Positions 25,816 to 34,281 of a stretch of DNA of 64,000 nucleotides are shown here, piece after piece; the stretch's first letter is position 1; the number at the start of each line of letters is the position of its first letter. A program made the position numbers and the translations under genes. The stretch is from Bacillota bacterium. GTDB lineage: Bacteria; Bacillota; Clostridia; Lachnospirales; Lachnospiraceae. Below the pieces are notes generated by a model. The model searched no databases. It was not told the origin of the DNA and saw nothing but the letters and a program-made list of their open reading frames with translations. The DNA lies in assembly GCA_023414875.1 (NCBI GenBank), contig JAEZMV010000017.1, forward strand, positions 248,001 through 312,000, in the 5' to 3' direction.

Positions 25816-26973
25816 TTGAGTTCATTCAAATACTATGCCCCCAAATGTACCTTATTTGGTTATGGATGTTTAGAAGCACTTGGAAAAGAAATTGTAAGTA
25901 ATGGTTACAGCCGTGCGCTGGTGGTTACCGATGCCTCCCTGATCCAAATGGGGATTGCAGGAAAAGTAACCAAGGTTTTAGAGGAGTATTCTATTCCCTA
26001 CTTTATCTTTGATGGTGTGAAGCCGAATCCAACCGTAAGAAACGTAGAAAACGGACTGTTAGTGGCTAAAGAGAAACAGTGTGATTTTGTGGTATCCATT
26101 GGCGGAGGCTCTGCCCATGATTGTGCAAAGGCCATCTGTATTCTGGCTACCAATGGCGGTAAAATTCAGGATTATAGAGGAATGGACATGAGCAAAATAC
26201 CCCCCCTTCCCCTGGTAGCGGTGAACACGACAGCCGGTACAGCCAGCGAATGCACCAGAGCCTATGTAATCCTTGATGAAGAAACCAATGAAAAATACGG
26301 CATCAGAGATAAAAATGTAATGGCAGCAATTGCAGTGGATGACCATGAGCTTATGATGGGGCTGCCCAAGGGCTTGACTGCCGGAACAGGCATGGATGCT
26401 TTGACCCATGCGGTAGAAGCCTATACCTCAAAAAACGGCTTCTGTATTACCTCTACCTTAGCCTTAGGAGCAATTAAATTAATATTTAAGAGCTTGGAAT
26501 TGGCAGTCCTATCCCCGAAGGAGGACAATCGTGAGGTAATGGCAACCGCTCAATACCTGGCAGGTCTTTCGTTTGGTAATGGCGGTGTTGGCTTGGTGCA
26601 TTCTATGTCCCATCAATTAAGTGCAGTTTATGATCTGCCCCATGGGTTATGTAATGCGATCCTGTTACCGGAGGTTATTAAGTTTAACTGCTTGAATGAA
26701 AAGGCAGAGCAGAAATATGGCGAACTTATGGAGGATATCTTCCCCTTAGAGGCTGCTGGTAAACAAGAGAAGGAGAAAGCAGTTCTCTTTGTTCAAAAGG
26801 TAGAGGAGCTGTCACAAAGAATTGGTACCAGGGTACCTCTTACCTCCCTTGGAGTGAAAGAGGAGGATATCAGCCTGCTGGCAGAAAAGACACTTAAGGA
26901 TGGCAGCCTGCCAAATAATCCGGTACAGCCATCCAAGGAGCAGATTGAAACCTTATTTAGAAACCTGTTATAG
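25816..26973 (+). CDS. Iron-containing alcohol dehydrogenase
   Basis: A 385-residue group III alcohol dehydrogenase. The NAD-binding loop is SIGGGSAHDCAK, the nicotinamide segment TTAGTASECTRAYVI, and Fe ligands lie in GTGMDALTHAVEAY (Asp, His), HSMSHQLS and LPHGLCNA. TTG start with TAGGAGGT 8 bases upstream. In this operon it is placed to reduce the aldehyde released by the aldolase: acetaldehyde to ethanol, or methylthioacetaldehyde to methylthioethanol, regenerating NAD+. The aldehyde identity is inference. Confidence 0.92.
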   Translation: MSSFKYYAPKCTLFGYGCLEALGKEIVSNGYSRALVVTDASLIQMGIAGKVTKVLEEYSIPYFIFDGVKPNPTVRNVENGLLVAKEKQCDFVVSIGGGSAHDCAKAICILATNGGKIQDYRGMDMSKIPPLPLVAVNTTAGTASECTRAYVILDEETNEKYGIRDKNVMAAIAVDDHELMMGLPKGLTAGTGMDALTHAVEAYTSKNGFCITSTLALGAIKLIFKSLELAVLSPKEDNREVMATAQYLAGLSFGNGGVGLVHSMSHQLSAVYDLPHGLCNAILLPEVIKFNCLNEKAEQKYGELMEDIFPLEAAGKQEKEKAVLFVQKVEELSQRIGTRVPLTSLGVKEEDISLLAEKTLKDGSLPNNPVQPSKEQIETLFRNLL

Positions 26974-28050
26974 ATGACGGGCAGATTAATTATAGAAAGT
27001 AGGGATATCATGGTTAGAGCAGATCATGGAATGGCATTCATGCTGCAGTATGAGAATGTTGCTTGGTATGAGGATGGACAGGTTCGGATATTGGACAGAC
27101 GTATTTATCCTATCAAGACAGAATATGTAGTATGTAAAAAGCATGAGGAAGTAGCGCAAGCAATCGCAGATATGGTAACGCAGAGTGGCGGACCTTATAC
27201 GGCAGCTGCAATGGGTATGGCATTGGCGGCTTATGAAGCAAAGGATAAGAAGGAAAATGACTTAATACAATACATGGAAAAGGCAGCCTATACCCTTTCC
27301 CATGCACGGCCGACTACCATTGAGAGAATGAAGAAGGTAGTGAATGGTGCCATGGCAGTGGTTAAAGAAGAGGTATCGAAGGGAAACAGTGGCGAGGTGC
27401 TGGTAGAGGCGCTGTTTCAAAATGCGTTCCGCCAAATAGACAATAACTATTCCAGATATGTTACGGTTGGTAAGCTTCTTGCGGAGCAGATACCCCAGAA
27501 TGGTACCTTAATGACGCAATGCTTTGCTGAGACGGTAATCGGTACTATGCTGAGGGAATGCAGGGAAAAGGGAAATGAGATCAAAGTAATCTGCCCGGAG
27601 ACCAGACCATACTTCCAGGGTGCCAGATTAACTGCCAGTGTTGCCTGCGATATGGGATTTGATGTTACTGTAATATCGGATAATATGCCAGGTTATACAA
27701 TGAAGGAGAAGAAGGTAGATGTATTTACCTCTGCAGCTGATGTAATTACAATGGATGGCTATATCATTAATAAGATAGGAACCTTCCAAATTGCTTTAGC
27801 AGCAAAGTATTGGGGGATACCATATTTTGCGACAGGTACGCCCAATATGGGTCATCCAAAGATTGATACAGTGGAAATAGAGGAAAGAGATTCGGAGCTG
27901 GTTTTAGAGGCAATGGGAAGAAAGCTGACGATGGAGGGAGTAAAGGGATATTATCCTTCATTTGATATTACACCTCCTAAGCTCTGTGATGGAATCATTA
28001 CCGACAAGGGTATTTTCTCTCCTTATGATTTAAAGAGATACTATGCTTAA
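26974..28050 (+). CDS. MtnA/eIF2B-alpha family 5-modified-ribose-1-phosphate isomerase
   Basis: A 358-residue member of the IF-2B/MtnA family, which isomerises 5-methylthioribose-1-P to the ribulose form. The C-terminal Rossmann part has ADVITMDGYIINKIGT and FQIALAAKYWGIPYF, matching the MtnA loop with the catalytic Asp (here D256). The catalytic Cys is C183 in GTLMTQCFAETV, where classical MtnA has THCNAG, so the protein is a divergent clade. The ATG abuts the adh stop codon; an internal ATG at 27010 with AGTAGGGA upstream is an alternative that removes 12 residues. It completes kinase, isomerase and aldolase for a DHAP shunt. Confidence 0.82.
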   Translation: MTGRLIIESRDIMVRADHGMAFMLQYENVAWYEDGQVRILDRRIYPIKTEYVVCKKHEEVAQAIADMVTQSGGPYTAAAMGMALAAYEAKDKKENDLIQYMEKAAYTLSHARPTTIERMKKVVNGAMAVVKEEVSKGNSGEVLVEALFQNAFRQIDNNYSRYVTVGKLLAEQIPQNGTLMTQCFAETVIGTMLRECREKGNEIKVICPETRPYFQGARLTASVACDMGFDVTVISDNMPGYTMKEKKVDVFTSAADVITMDGYIINKIGTFQIALAAKYWGIPYFATGTPNMGHPKIDTVEIEERDSELVLEAMGRKLTMEGVKGYYPSFDITPPKLCDGIITDKGIFSPYDLKRYYA

Positions 28051-28057
28051 TTAATAG

Positions 28058-28125
28058 TACTTCGCATTACTGCTGTTATTCGTTATAGAGGCTTTAGGCC
28101 ATAGCATGTAATGCGGAGTATTTTT
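28058..28125 (+). terminator. Terminator of the sugar operon
   Basis: tacttcgcattac (28058-28070) pairs with gtaatgcggagta (28108-28120; one G-U), followed by ttttta. It ends the transcript of 20062-28050 and separates the MFS gene. Confidence 0.85.
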
Positions 28126-28228
28126 ATACTTAAAATCTGAAGAATTACTACTGATTAATAACAGCCAGGGCCACAGAAAAAATATGCTGGCACCCATATT
28201 CGCGGGTAGTGGCAGCATGGAGGATTAT

Positions 28229-29461
28229 ATGAAGAATCAAAAGAGATACCTATATCTTATCGTATCAACAATTGCTATGTGTTTATATGGGTATGGTTTT
28301 ATTTTAACTGTTTTTACAAGACCCTTGGAGGAGACCTTTTCCTGTACTACAAAAGAGTCCTCTGCAGTATTCACGGTTTGCTTAGTAATGTTCAGCCTCG
28401 GCGTTCTTGCTAGTGGCTACATCTACAATATTCTAAAACTCAAGCTGTTGTTTTTAATATCCACAGCTATGATTGTACTGGGAATTTTACTGACAGCCAA
28501 GGCACCCTCTATTGAAGCCTGCTATCTTACCTTTGGAGTGTTATACGGCTTTGGAGCTGGCATTGGTTATAAAGCACAGCTGACTGCAATGGTAGCATGG
28601 TTTCCCGGAAAATCCGGGTTTGCCTCGGGTGTTTTATTTATGGGAACCGGCTTAACTGCAATGATATTTAATATGCCACTTAATAATTGGATTGAAAATA
28701 ATGGATGGAGAAATGCATTTCTTTATTTAGGGTGGATTACACTTGTATTTTTAGTACTCAATATCATAATTGTAAAACCTTATGATAAGGATCCCTTTAA
28801 CAGATCCAATCAATCAGAAGTAGGAGGAAAACCTGACGTCTGTGGTATGAAAACAGGACAGATGGTGACCACTCTGAGGTTCTGGTCTTTTTTTGCTTGG
28901 AGTACCTTAGTGTCTGCCATATGCATGACAGTGGCAAGTAATTCCGTAGCCTCTGCTCTGTCGATAGGGATATCCCCAGCCTCTGCCGCCTTTTTTTCAG
29001 GTCTTATATCACTGTTTAATTCCATAAGCAGAATAGGGTATGGCATAATATATGATAAGAAGGGGAAGCAGTTCTCCATGGCCATGTCTTTGTTGTTTTT
29101 AGCAGCTGGAGTTCTACTTATCTTATTGGGCTTAAAGCAAAAAGAGGTGTTGGTGTTTATTGCAGGTTTCCTTTTGATGGGCATCTGTCTCGGAGCGGTG
29201 CATCCGATTTCCTCTGCCTATACCCTTCAAGTATTTGGTCCAAGGTACTATTCGGAAAATTATAGTGTACAAGGGCTTTTTACGTTAATCAGTACCTTTA
29301 TCGGTCCATTATACATCGGAAACTTATATGCGAAGTACAATTCCTATTATGATTCCTACCTCGTACTAATTCCTTATTGTATTCTGGCGATTGTTTCCTT
29401 TGGAGTATTAAGTTTGAGCATAAGGAATAAGAAAAAGGTAATACAAAATAAATCAGCGTAA
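28229..29461 (+). CDS. MFS transporter, OFA (oxalate/formate antiporter-like) family
   Basis: A 410-residue, 12-TM carrier. Family marks include LYLIVSTIAMCLYGYGFIL in TM1, FGVLYGFGAGIGYKAQLTAM, AWFPGKSGFASG and GICLGAVHPISSAY. The start at 28229 has TGGAGG 5 bases upstream; a longer in-frame start at 28184 is unlikely. It lies after the terminator of the sugar operon, so it is probably separately transcribed; it might export a small monocarboxylate, but the substrate is unknown. Confidence 0.88.
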   Translation: MKNQKRYLYLIVSTIAMCLYGYGFILTVFTRPLEETFSCTTKESSAVFTVCLVMFSLGVLASGYIYNILKLKLLFLISTAMIVLGILLTAKAPSIEACYLTFGVLYGFGAGIGYKAQLTAMVAWFPGKSGFASGVLFMGTGLTAMIFNMPLNNWIENNGWRNAFLYLGWITLVFLVLNIIIVKPYDKDPFNRSNQSEVGGKPDVCGMKTGQMVTTLRFWSFFAWSTLVSAICMTVASNSVASALSIGISPASAAFFSGLISLFNSISRIGYGIIYDKKGKQFSMAMSLLFLAAGVLLILLGLKQKEVLVFIAGFLLMGICLGAVHPISSAYTLQVFGPRYYSENYSVQGLFTLISTFIGPLYIGNLYAKYNSYYDSYLVLIPYCILAIVSFGVLSLSIRNKKKVIQNKSA

Positions 29462-29548
29462 AAAAAAGCCTGGAACACTTTCAACCAAGGTTCTACAGGC
29501 ATAGCGAAATATATTGTTATAATAGAGCTTCTGCTCTATCCTTATGGG

Positions 29549-29583
29549 CACAGGGTGTTAAAATAACCACCCTGTGTTTTTTT
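29549..29583 (+). terminator. Intrinsic terminator after the MFS gene
   Basis: cacagggtg (29549-29557) with caccctgtg (29568-29576), followed by seven T. A second imperfect repeat, gcctggaac/gttctacaggc, lies at about 29469-29500. Confidence 0.9.
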
Positions 29584-29736
29584 ATGAGGAGATAATGAAT
29601 GGGTAGCATAAGTGCGAACGAGAAAGCTAATGACTTTTGAGTGAAATTTGTTTATCTACTATTATAATGGCATTGTGTAGTAAAATTAAGTGTGATAAGA
29701 TAAAGAAAATTTATATTTTAAAGGAGTTATAGGATT

Positions 29737-30036
29737 ATGTCAAATGCAATTGAGTTTGCATCTTTTAAACTTAAAGAGGGAGTATCTGTATCAGAATTTT
29801 TACTTGAATCAGACAGATTTAATAGCGTATTTCTTTCAACTCAAAAAGGCTATATTTCCCGGAAACTGCTACGTGATTGCGAGATGTGGGCTGACTCGGT
29901 TTTGTGGGAAACGATGGAAGATATTCATAGTGCATATAAGAATGCTGCTGAAGATCCTGCAGCTTGTGAGTACATATCATATATGGATGAGAAGAGTATT
30001 AACATTCTTTTTCTTCCGGTTGAGAGAAGTTATTAA
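29737..30036 (+). CDS. Small ABM-like (dimeric alpha-beta barrel) protein
   Basis: A 99-residue protein with AAAGGAGTTATAGG before the ATG. The sequence IEFASFKLKEGVSVSEFLLESD, then a central WADSVLWETMEDIHSAY, fits the antibiotic-biosynthesis-monooxygenase/ferredoxin-like barrel in which two subunits pair, but no catalytic residue is recognisable. A second frame of equal length on the same bases (29744-30043) lacks a ribosome site and is a shadow. tag follows after 63 bases. Function unknown. Confidence 0.75.
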   Translation: MSNAIEFASFKLKEGVSVSEFLLESDRFNSVFLSTQKGYISRKLLRDCEMWADSVLWETMEDIHSAYKNAAEDPAACEYISYMDEKSINILFLPVERSY

Positions 30037-30099
30037 ATTATGATTGAACTTCTTTCAGGTATTGTTTGCGTCGCCGTTGGCGGCGGAATGGAGGTAATT

Positions 30100-30675
30100 A
30101 TGAATGAAAAAGTAAGATGTTCATGGACAGGAAATATTCCCATGTACATAGATTATCATGACAACGAATGGGGACGACCTGTGCATGATGATGTCAAGCT
30201 GTTTGAAATGCTTACTTTAGAAGGTATGCAGGCAGGACTTACATGGCTAACCGTGCTTAATAAGAGAGAAGCATTCAGAGAAGCTTTTGACGGGTTTGAC
30301 CCTAATAAGGTAGCCCTTTATGGCGATACAAAAATTCAGGAGCTAATGGCTAACGAAAGAATTATAAGAAACCGCCTCAAAATTAACGCGGCTGTGAGTA
30401 ATGCCAAGATATTTTTAAGAGTGATAGAAGAATACGGTAGCTTTGATAAATATATATGGGGATATGTGGATTATGTGCCTATTACGGGCCATTGGAAGAA
30501 ACACGATGATTTGCCGGTAAGCACCCTGCTCTCAGATAAGATGAGTAAAGATTTAAAAAAAATGGGCTTTAAGTTTGTTGGCTCGACCATAATCTATGCG
30601 TTTTTGCAAGCTACAGGTATGGTCAATGATCATATTACGAATTGTTTTGTTTATGAGGAGATATTAAAAGGGTAG
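30100..30675 (+). CDS. tag: DNA-3-methyladenine glycosylase I
   Basis: Excises 3-methyladenine from alkylated DNA as the first step of base-excision repair. The 191 residues match the TAG family. RCSWTGNIPMYIDYHDNEWG holds the zinc Cys and His, EGMQAGLTWLTVLNKREAF the base pocket, and NDHITNCF supplies the other zinc His and Cys near the C-terminus. The ATG at 30100 has ATGGAGGT upstream; an in-frame ATG at 30040 gives an unconserved hydrophobic leader. Confidence 0.94.
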   Translation: MNEKVRCSWTGNIPMYIDYHDNEWGRPVHDDVKLFEMLTLEGMQAGLTWLTVLNKREAFREAFDGFDPNKVALYGDTKIQELMANERIIRNRLKINAAVSNAKIFLRVIEEYGSFDKYIWGYVDYVPITGHWKKHDDLPVSTLLSDKMSKDLKKMGFKFVGSTIIYAFLQATGMVNDHITNCFVYEEILKG

Positions 30676-30737
30676 CACCTGATGGAGAAAGAATTGGCAC
30701 AAGCTTATTCATTAGGTAAATATTAATAAGTTAAAAA

Positions 30738-30785
30738 GAGCGCAATCTACAGAAAATCAAGAATTTCATAGGTTGCGCTTTTTTG
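30738..30785. terminator. Terminator between convergent tag and aroE
   Basis: agcgcaatct pairs with aggttgcgct (one G-U pair) around about 20 bases, followed by tttttt on the plus strand. Confidence 0.8.
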
Positions 30786-30803
30786 GCATTTTTAATGTCC
30801 ATT

Positions 30804-31613
30804 CTATATAATCTTCACCAGCTCCTGATAAATCTCATCAATTACTTTTTCTTCTAAGCTAATATCCAAGAAGTACTCAATTGCCTGCTTTGCCTGTGCA
30901 ACAAGCATCTCAAGTCCGGTGACTGCTTTCATTCCCATATCCCTAGCTTGCTTAGTAAGCTTTGTTTCGATTGGATTAAAAATAACATCAACAACAGCTT
31001 CACAATTCTTAAACTCTGTTAAGTCTAGAGGTGAAGCATCTACATTTGGATACATACCGAGGGGTGTTGTATTCACGATGACAGCTACATCTGTGAGGTC
31101 TGCATAGCAGACCTCGTAGGATATTGTTTGATTTCTGTCCTTTGGCTTATCAGCAGGATTATCTAGGGTGTGATTGGAATTGGTGTTTTTTCGGCTTACC
31201 ACCAGAATTTCGGATGCACCCAGATGCTTTAGTACAGCCTGCACCGTCTGTGAGGTTCCCCCTCCACCCAGTACCAGACATTTCTTACCGGATATTTCAA
31301 TGTTATTATGGGAAAGCATGTATTTAAAACCATAAAAATCTGTATTATAACCAATGCAATGCCCTGATTTGTTTACAATCGTATTTACCGCACCAATTTC
31401 CCCAGCTAGTGGATGAAGCTCATCCAGATACGGAATGACTTCCTGTTTATAGGGGATAGTTACATTGATTGCAGTAAAAGCTCTTGCCTCCATAAAGGGG
31501 CCAAACTCTTCCCTGGTCAGGGGAATTAAATCATAGGTATAGTCCGCCAGCTTTTCATGTATGATTTTAGAATAGCTGTGTCCAAGTTTTTCTCCGATTA
31601 ATCCATATCTCAT
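30804..31613 (-). CDS. aroE: Shikimate dehydrogenase
   Basis: Reduces 3-dehydroshikimate to shikimate with NADPH. The 269-residue protein has MRYGLIGEKLGHSYSKIIHE (shikimate-binding Ser pair), AINVTIPYKQEVIP with the catalytic Lys, NTDFYGFKYML, the nucleotide loop VLGGGGTSQTV, and C-terminal GLEMLVAQAKQAIEYF. GAGGT precedes the ATG on the minus strand. Other chorismate genes here (aroK, aroQ) are 14 kb away. Confidence 0.95.
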   Translation of the reverse strand: MRYGLIGEKLGHSYSKIIHEKLADYTYDLIPLTREEFGPFMEARAFTAINVTIPYKQEVIPYLDELHPLAGEIGAVNTIVNKSGHCIGYNTDFYGFKYMLSHNNIEISGKKCLVLGGGGTSQTVQAVLKHLGASEILVVSRKNTNSNHTLDNPADKPKDRNQTISYEVCYADLTDVAVIVNTTPLGMYPNVDASPLDLTEFKNCEAVVDVIFNPIETKLTKQARDMGMKAVTGLEMLVAQAKQAIEYFLDISLEEKVIDEIYQELVKII

Positions 31614-31968
31614 ATAAGTTTACCTCATTTATTCTCTTGTTGGGTGGATATGTCTACCTTGTTTTGCAATTCAAACTACGTAATGTATCTCAGTGTGAAC
31701 GGTTCATTCATGGAACATTTCCTTCCTGGTCTTATCTATATCTTGAAGGGTCATTCTGTAACGTTTATCATGTTTTATCCCTAAGGAGTGGTAATAATTG
31801 GTCTGATATAGCCCTTTTTTCTTATTAAACAGAATAATATATGCTACGAAAAATTGCAAATCATTTCTTTCCATGAATCGGAATATTTTCTTGTTGAGGG
31901 AATATATTGTTCTAAACAGAAAGAGGATAAGCTGTCAAATTAGATTTGGGACAGGAGGAGATATCATA
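31614..31968. other. Divergent region aroE / spoIIIAA
   Basis: No convincing gene; a plus-strand frame at 31637-31828 has no ribosome site. The mother-cell (sigma-E) promoter of the spoIIIA operon is expected here, but I cannot place it with confidence. Confidence 0.4.
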
Positions 31969-32931
31969 ATGAGCACGAAAGACGAGCTTTTAAAGATTTT
32001 TTCCTTAAAGCTGAGAACCATATTGAGTAAGTTAACCATCGATTTTGAAAAGCTTCAGGAAATAAGACTTCGTATGAATGCACCCCTTCTTATTATTTAC
32101 GCAAATAAGGAAGCCTTTATAACCGAAGATGCAAAAATGGTAGACAATCCCTCTAAGGCGGTTCAAATTACAAAAAATGAAATTCGCGAGACTATGGAAT
32201 ATATCAGTAACTATTCTCTTTATGCCTTTGAAGAAGAAATAAGGCAGGGTTTCATAACGATTAATGGGGGTCATCGTATCGGAATTGCCGGGAAGACTAT
32301 TATAGAAGATGATTCCATCAAAGGAATGAAGCATATATCCTTTATTAATATCCGGTTGGCTCACCAGGTTAAGGGCTGTGCTGATCCGGTCATTCCTTAT
32401 CTGATTAACAGCTGGGCTAATGGCATTTATCATACCTTAATTATCTCACCTCCCAGATGCGGCAAAACTACCTTGCTCAGGGATATTATCCGGCAGTTTT
32501 CTGACGGAAGTAATTATCTTGACGGTATGAGCGTCGGTGTTGTCGATGAGCGATCTGAAATCGGAGCCTGCTATATGGGGACTCCGCAGAATGAACTTGG
32601 GATACGTACGGATATTTTGGATTGTTGTCCAAAGGCAAAAGGAATGATGATGCTGATCCGCTCCATGTCACCGCAAATCATCGCAGTAGATGAGATTGGT
32701 TCAAAAGAGGATCTTGATGCAATCGACTATGTAATCGGCTGCGGATGTAAGTTAATAGCTACGGTACATGGTAGCTCGCTCGAGGATATTCGGAGTAAAC
32801 CTACCCTTTGTGAATTAGTGAAGAAGAAACTGTTTGAGAGATATATTATCCTCAACAATGTAACCGGAGTCGGACATTTGAAGGAGATTTATGATTCAGA
32901 TGGGAAGCGTTTGTACGAAGCAGGAAAATGA
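31969..32931 (+). CDS. spoIIIAA: Stage III sporulation protein AA (engulfment channel ATPase)
   Basis: A 320-residue secretion-type ATPase of the SpoIIIA-SpoIIQ channel, acting in the mother cell to keep the engulfed forespore active. It carries Walker A ISPPRCGKTTLLRD (near residue 160) and Walker B SPQIIAVDEIGS. ACAGGAGGAG lies upstream of the ATG at 31969; an upstream in-frame ATG (31873) adds 32 unconserved residues. First gene of the eight-gene operon. Confidence 0.96.
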   Translation: MSTKDELLKIFSLKLRTILSKLTIDFEKLQEIRLRMNAPLLIIYANKEAFITEDAKMVDNPSKAVQITKNEIRETMEYISNYSLYAFEEEIRQGFITINGGHRIGIAGKTIIEDDSIKGMKHISFINIRLAHQVKGCADPVIPYLINSWANGIYHTLIISPPRCGKTTLLRDIIRQFSDGSNYLDGMSVGVVDERSEIGACYMGTPQNELGIRTDILDCCPKAKGMMMLIRSMSPQIIAVDEIGSKEDLDAIDYVIGCGCKLIATVHGSSLEDIRSKPTLCELVKKKLFERYIILNNVTGVGHLKEIYDSDGKRLYEAGK

Positions 32932-32959
32932 GACGCAGTTGAAAGGAGGACAAGACAGC

Positions 32960-33484
32960 ATGACAATTATGAAAATAATCGGGTGTATCCTTGTAATAGC
33001 TTCTTCCACAAGCATGGGCTTTTTCTTCAGCAATGAGATGAAATGCCGTATTGATGATCTGAGGGAAATGAAAAAGTTAATCGGACTGTTACGCGGAGAT
33101 ATCCGGTATGCCAATACACCATTGCCGGAAGCAATCAGCTCTATTACGAGAAGACATAGCGGAAGATTTGATACGTTCTTTAAACATGTCAGTGATCGGC
33201 TGCATGAACTTTCCGGACATACTTTTTCAGAGATATGGAAGTCCGCGACAGAAAGAGAGCTTGTTAATACATCAATGACGAAGAAGGACAAGTTACATCT
33301 AATCCAGTTTGGTGAGAGTCTGGGTTATTTAGATAAGGACATGCAGATGAATACGCTGGATGCGTTTATTTCTCAATTGGAAGAGGAAATTTCAGATTTA
33401 ACAAAGACAGTTAAGGAAAAATCATATTTGTACAATACGCTGGGCATAATGGCGGGAATATTTATTACGATAATCATGATCTGA
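32960..33484 (+). CDS. spoIIIAB: Stage III sporulation protein AB
   Basis: A 174-residue protein with an N-terminal TM segment (IIGCILVIASSTSMGFFFS), a central helical domain related to GspF-type secretion proteins, and a C-terminal TM (LGIMAGIFITIIMI). AAAGGAGGA precedes the ATG at 32960. It probably recruits or stabilises SpoIIIAA at the channel. Confidence 0.94.
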   Translation: MTIMKIIGCILVIASSTSMGFFFSNEMKCRIDDLREMKKLIGLLRGDIRYANTPLPEAISSITRRHSGRFDTFFKHVSDRLHELSGHTFSEIWKSATERELVNTSMTKKDKLHLIQFGESLGYLDKDMQMNTLDAFISQLEEEISDLTKTVKEKSYLYNTLGIMAGIFITIIMI

Positions 33485-33569
33485 AGAGGAAGATATAAGG
33501 AATATACTGAATAAATATATCCTGCAATATTGAGCAGGAGCCGCCGGGATTGCGGGATGGAGGTAAAGT

Positions 33570-33767
33570 ATGGATATCTATTTTATATTAAGAATAGCAG
33601 TGGTTGGAATCTTGGTTTCCATATTAAATCAGATATTAAAACAATCGGGTAGGGATGAGTTGGCATTACTTACAACCTTAGCAGGATGGGTATTAGTGTT
33701 GTTATGGCTGCTTCCTCATATTACGGATCTGTTTTTAACAATACAGCAATTATTTAATATTTTTTAG
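33570..33767 (+). CDS. spoIIIAC: Stage III sporulation protein AC
   Basis: A 65-residue, two-TM membrane subunit of the channel (RIAVVGILVSILNQILKQSG, then LLTTLAGWVLVLLWLLPHI), of the usual length. GGATGGAGGT precedes the ATG. Confidence 0.94.
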   Translation: MDIYFILRIAVVGILVSILNQILKQSGRDELALLTTLAGWVLVLLWLLPHITDLFLTIQQLFNIF

Positions 33768-33772
33768 CGGAG

Positions 33773-33898
33773 TTGGTTTTCTGGGACAAGCCCTTATTAA
33801 TTACATATACCTTAGTAATATGTTTCATAGGAGCAATACTGAAATTTGGCATTGAGATTTATCACGTACGAAAGCACTTGAAGTGGAGGTTGACATGA
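33773..33898 (+). CDS. Possible small membrane ORF between spoIIIAC and spoIIIAD
   Basis: A 41-codon frame that could start at TTG 33773, six bases after the spoIIIAC stop, and ends in a TGA overlapping the spoIIIAD ATG (ATGA). It encodes a good TM helix (LLITYTLVICFIGAILKFGI) followed by a basic tail (YHVRKHLKWR). There is no Shine-Dalgarno in front of the TTG, so translation would rely on coupling to spoIIIAC. It may be a real small protein or chance; I know no family. Confidence 0.3.
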   Translation: MVFWDKPLLITYTLVICFIGAILKFGIEIYHVRKHLKWRLT

Positions 33899-34278
33899 TT
33901 AAAATCGCTGTGGTAGGAATACTGGCTATTTTAATAGCTATTATTTTTAAAAAGGGGAAGGAAGAATACTCTCTGTATATCAGTGTTGCCGCCTGTTTTT
34001 TTATTTTGCTATGGGGAATTGGTAAACTGGAAGTAATCTTAGATGCAATTAATAAGCTTCAGGGTTATATACAGCTGAATAAGGCTTATGTTGGGATTTT
34101 AATTAAAATCATCGGAATTACGTATGTGACTGAAATATCAGCCTCTCTCTGTAAGGATTCCGGGTATCAGGCAATCGGTGAGCAGATTGAATTAGTAGGG
34201 AAACTGACCATACTGGCAATCAGTATGCCGATTATGTTATCAATCCTTGAGACAATCAATAGCTTTTTGGGGGTTTAG
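33895..34278 (+). CDS. spoIIIAD: Stage III sporulation protein AD
   Basis: A 127-residue membrane subunit with about four TM segments; its start resembles SpoIIIAC (IAVVGILAIL versus IAVVGILVSI), as expected for this paralogous pair. ATG at 33895 with GTGGAGGT just upstream; GTG at 33883 would add four residues. Confidence 0.94.
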   Translation: MIKIAVVGILAILIAIIFKKGKEEYSLYISVAACFFILLWGIGKLEVILDAINKLQGYIQLNKAYVGILIKIIGITYVTEISASLCKDSGYQAIGEQIELVGKLTILAISMPIMLSILETINSFLGV

Positions 34279-34281
34279 CTT

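Noticed and set aside
29744..30043. 99-codon frame overlapping the ABM-like gene in another phase
   Set aside because: No ribosome site, unlikely composition, and the competing frame at 29737 has a good Shine-Dalgarno.
31637..31828. 63-codon plus-strand frame upstream of spoIIIAA
   Set aside because: No ribosome site and no recognisable protein features; more likely promoter region.
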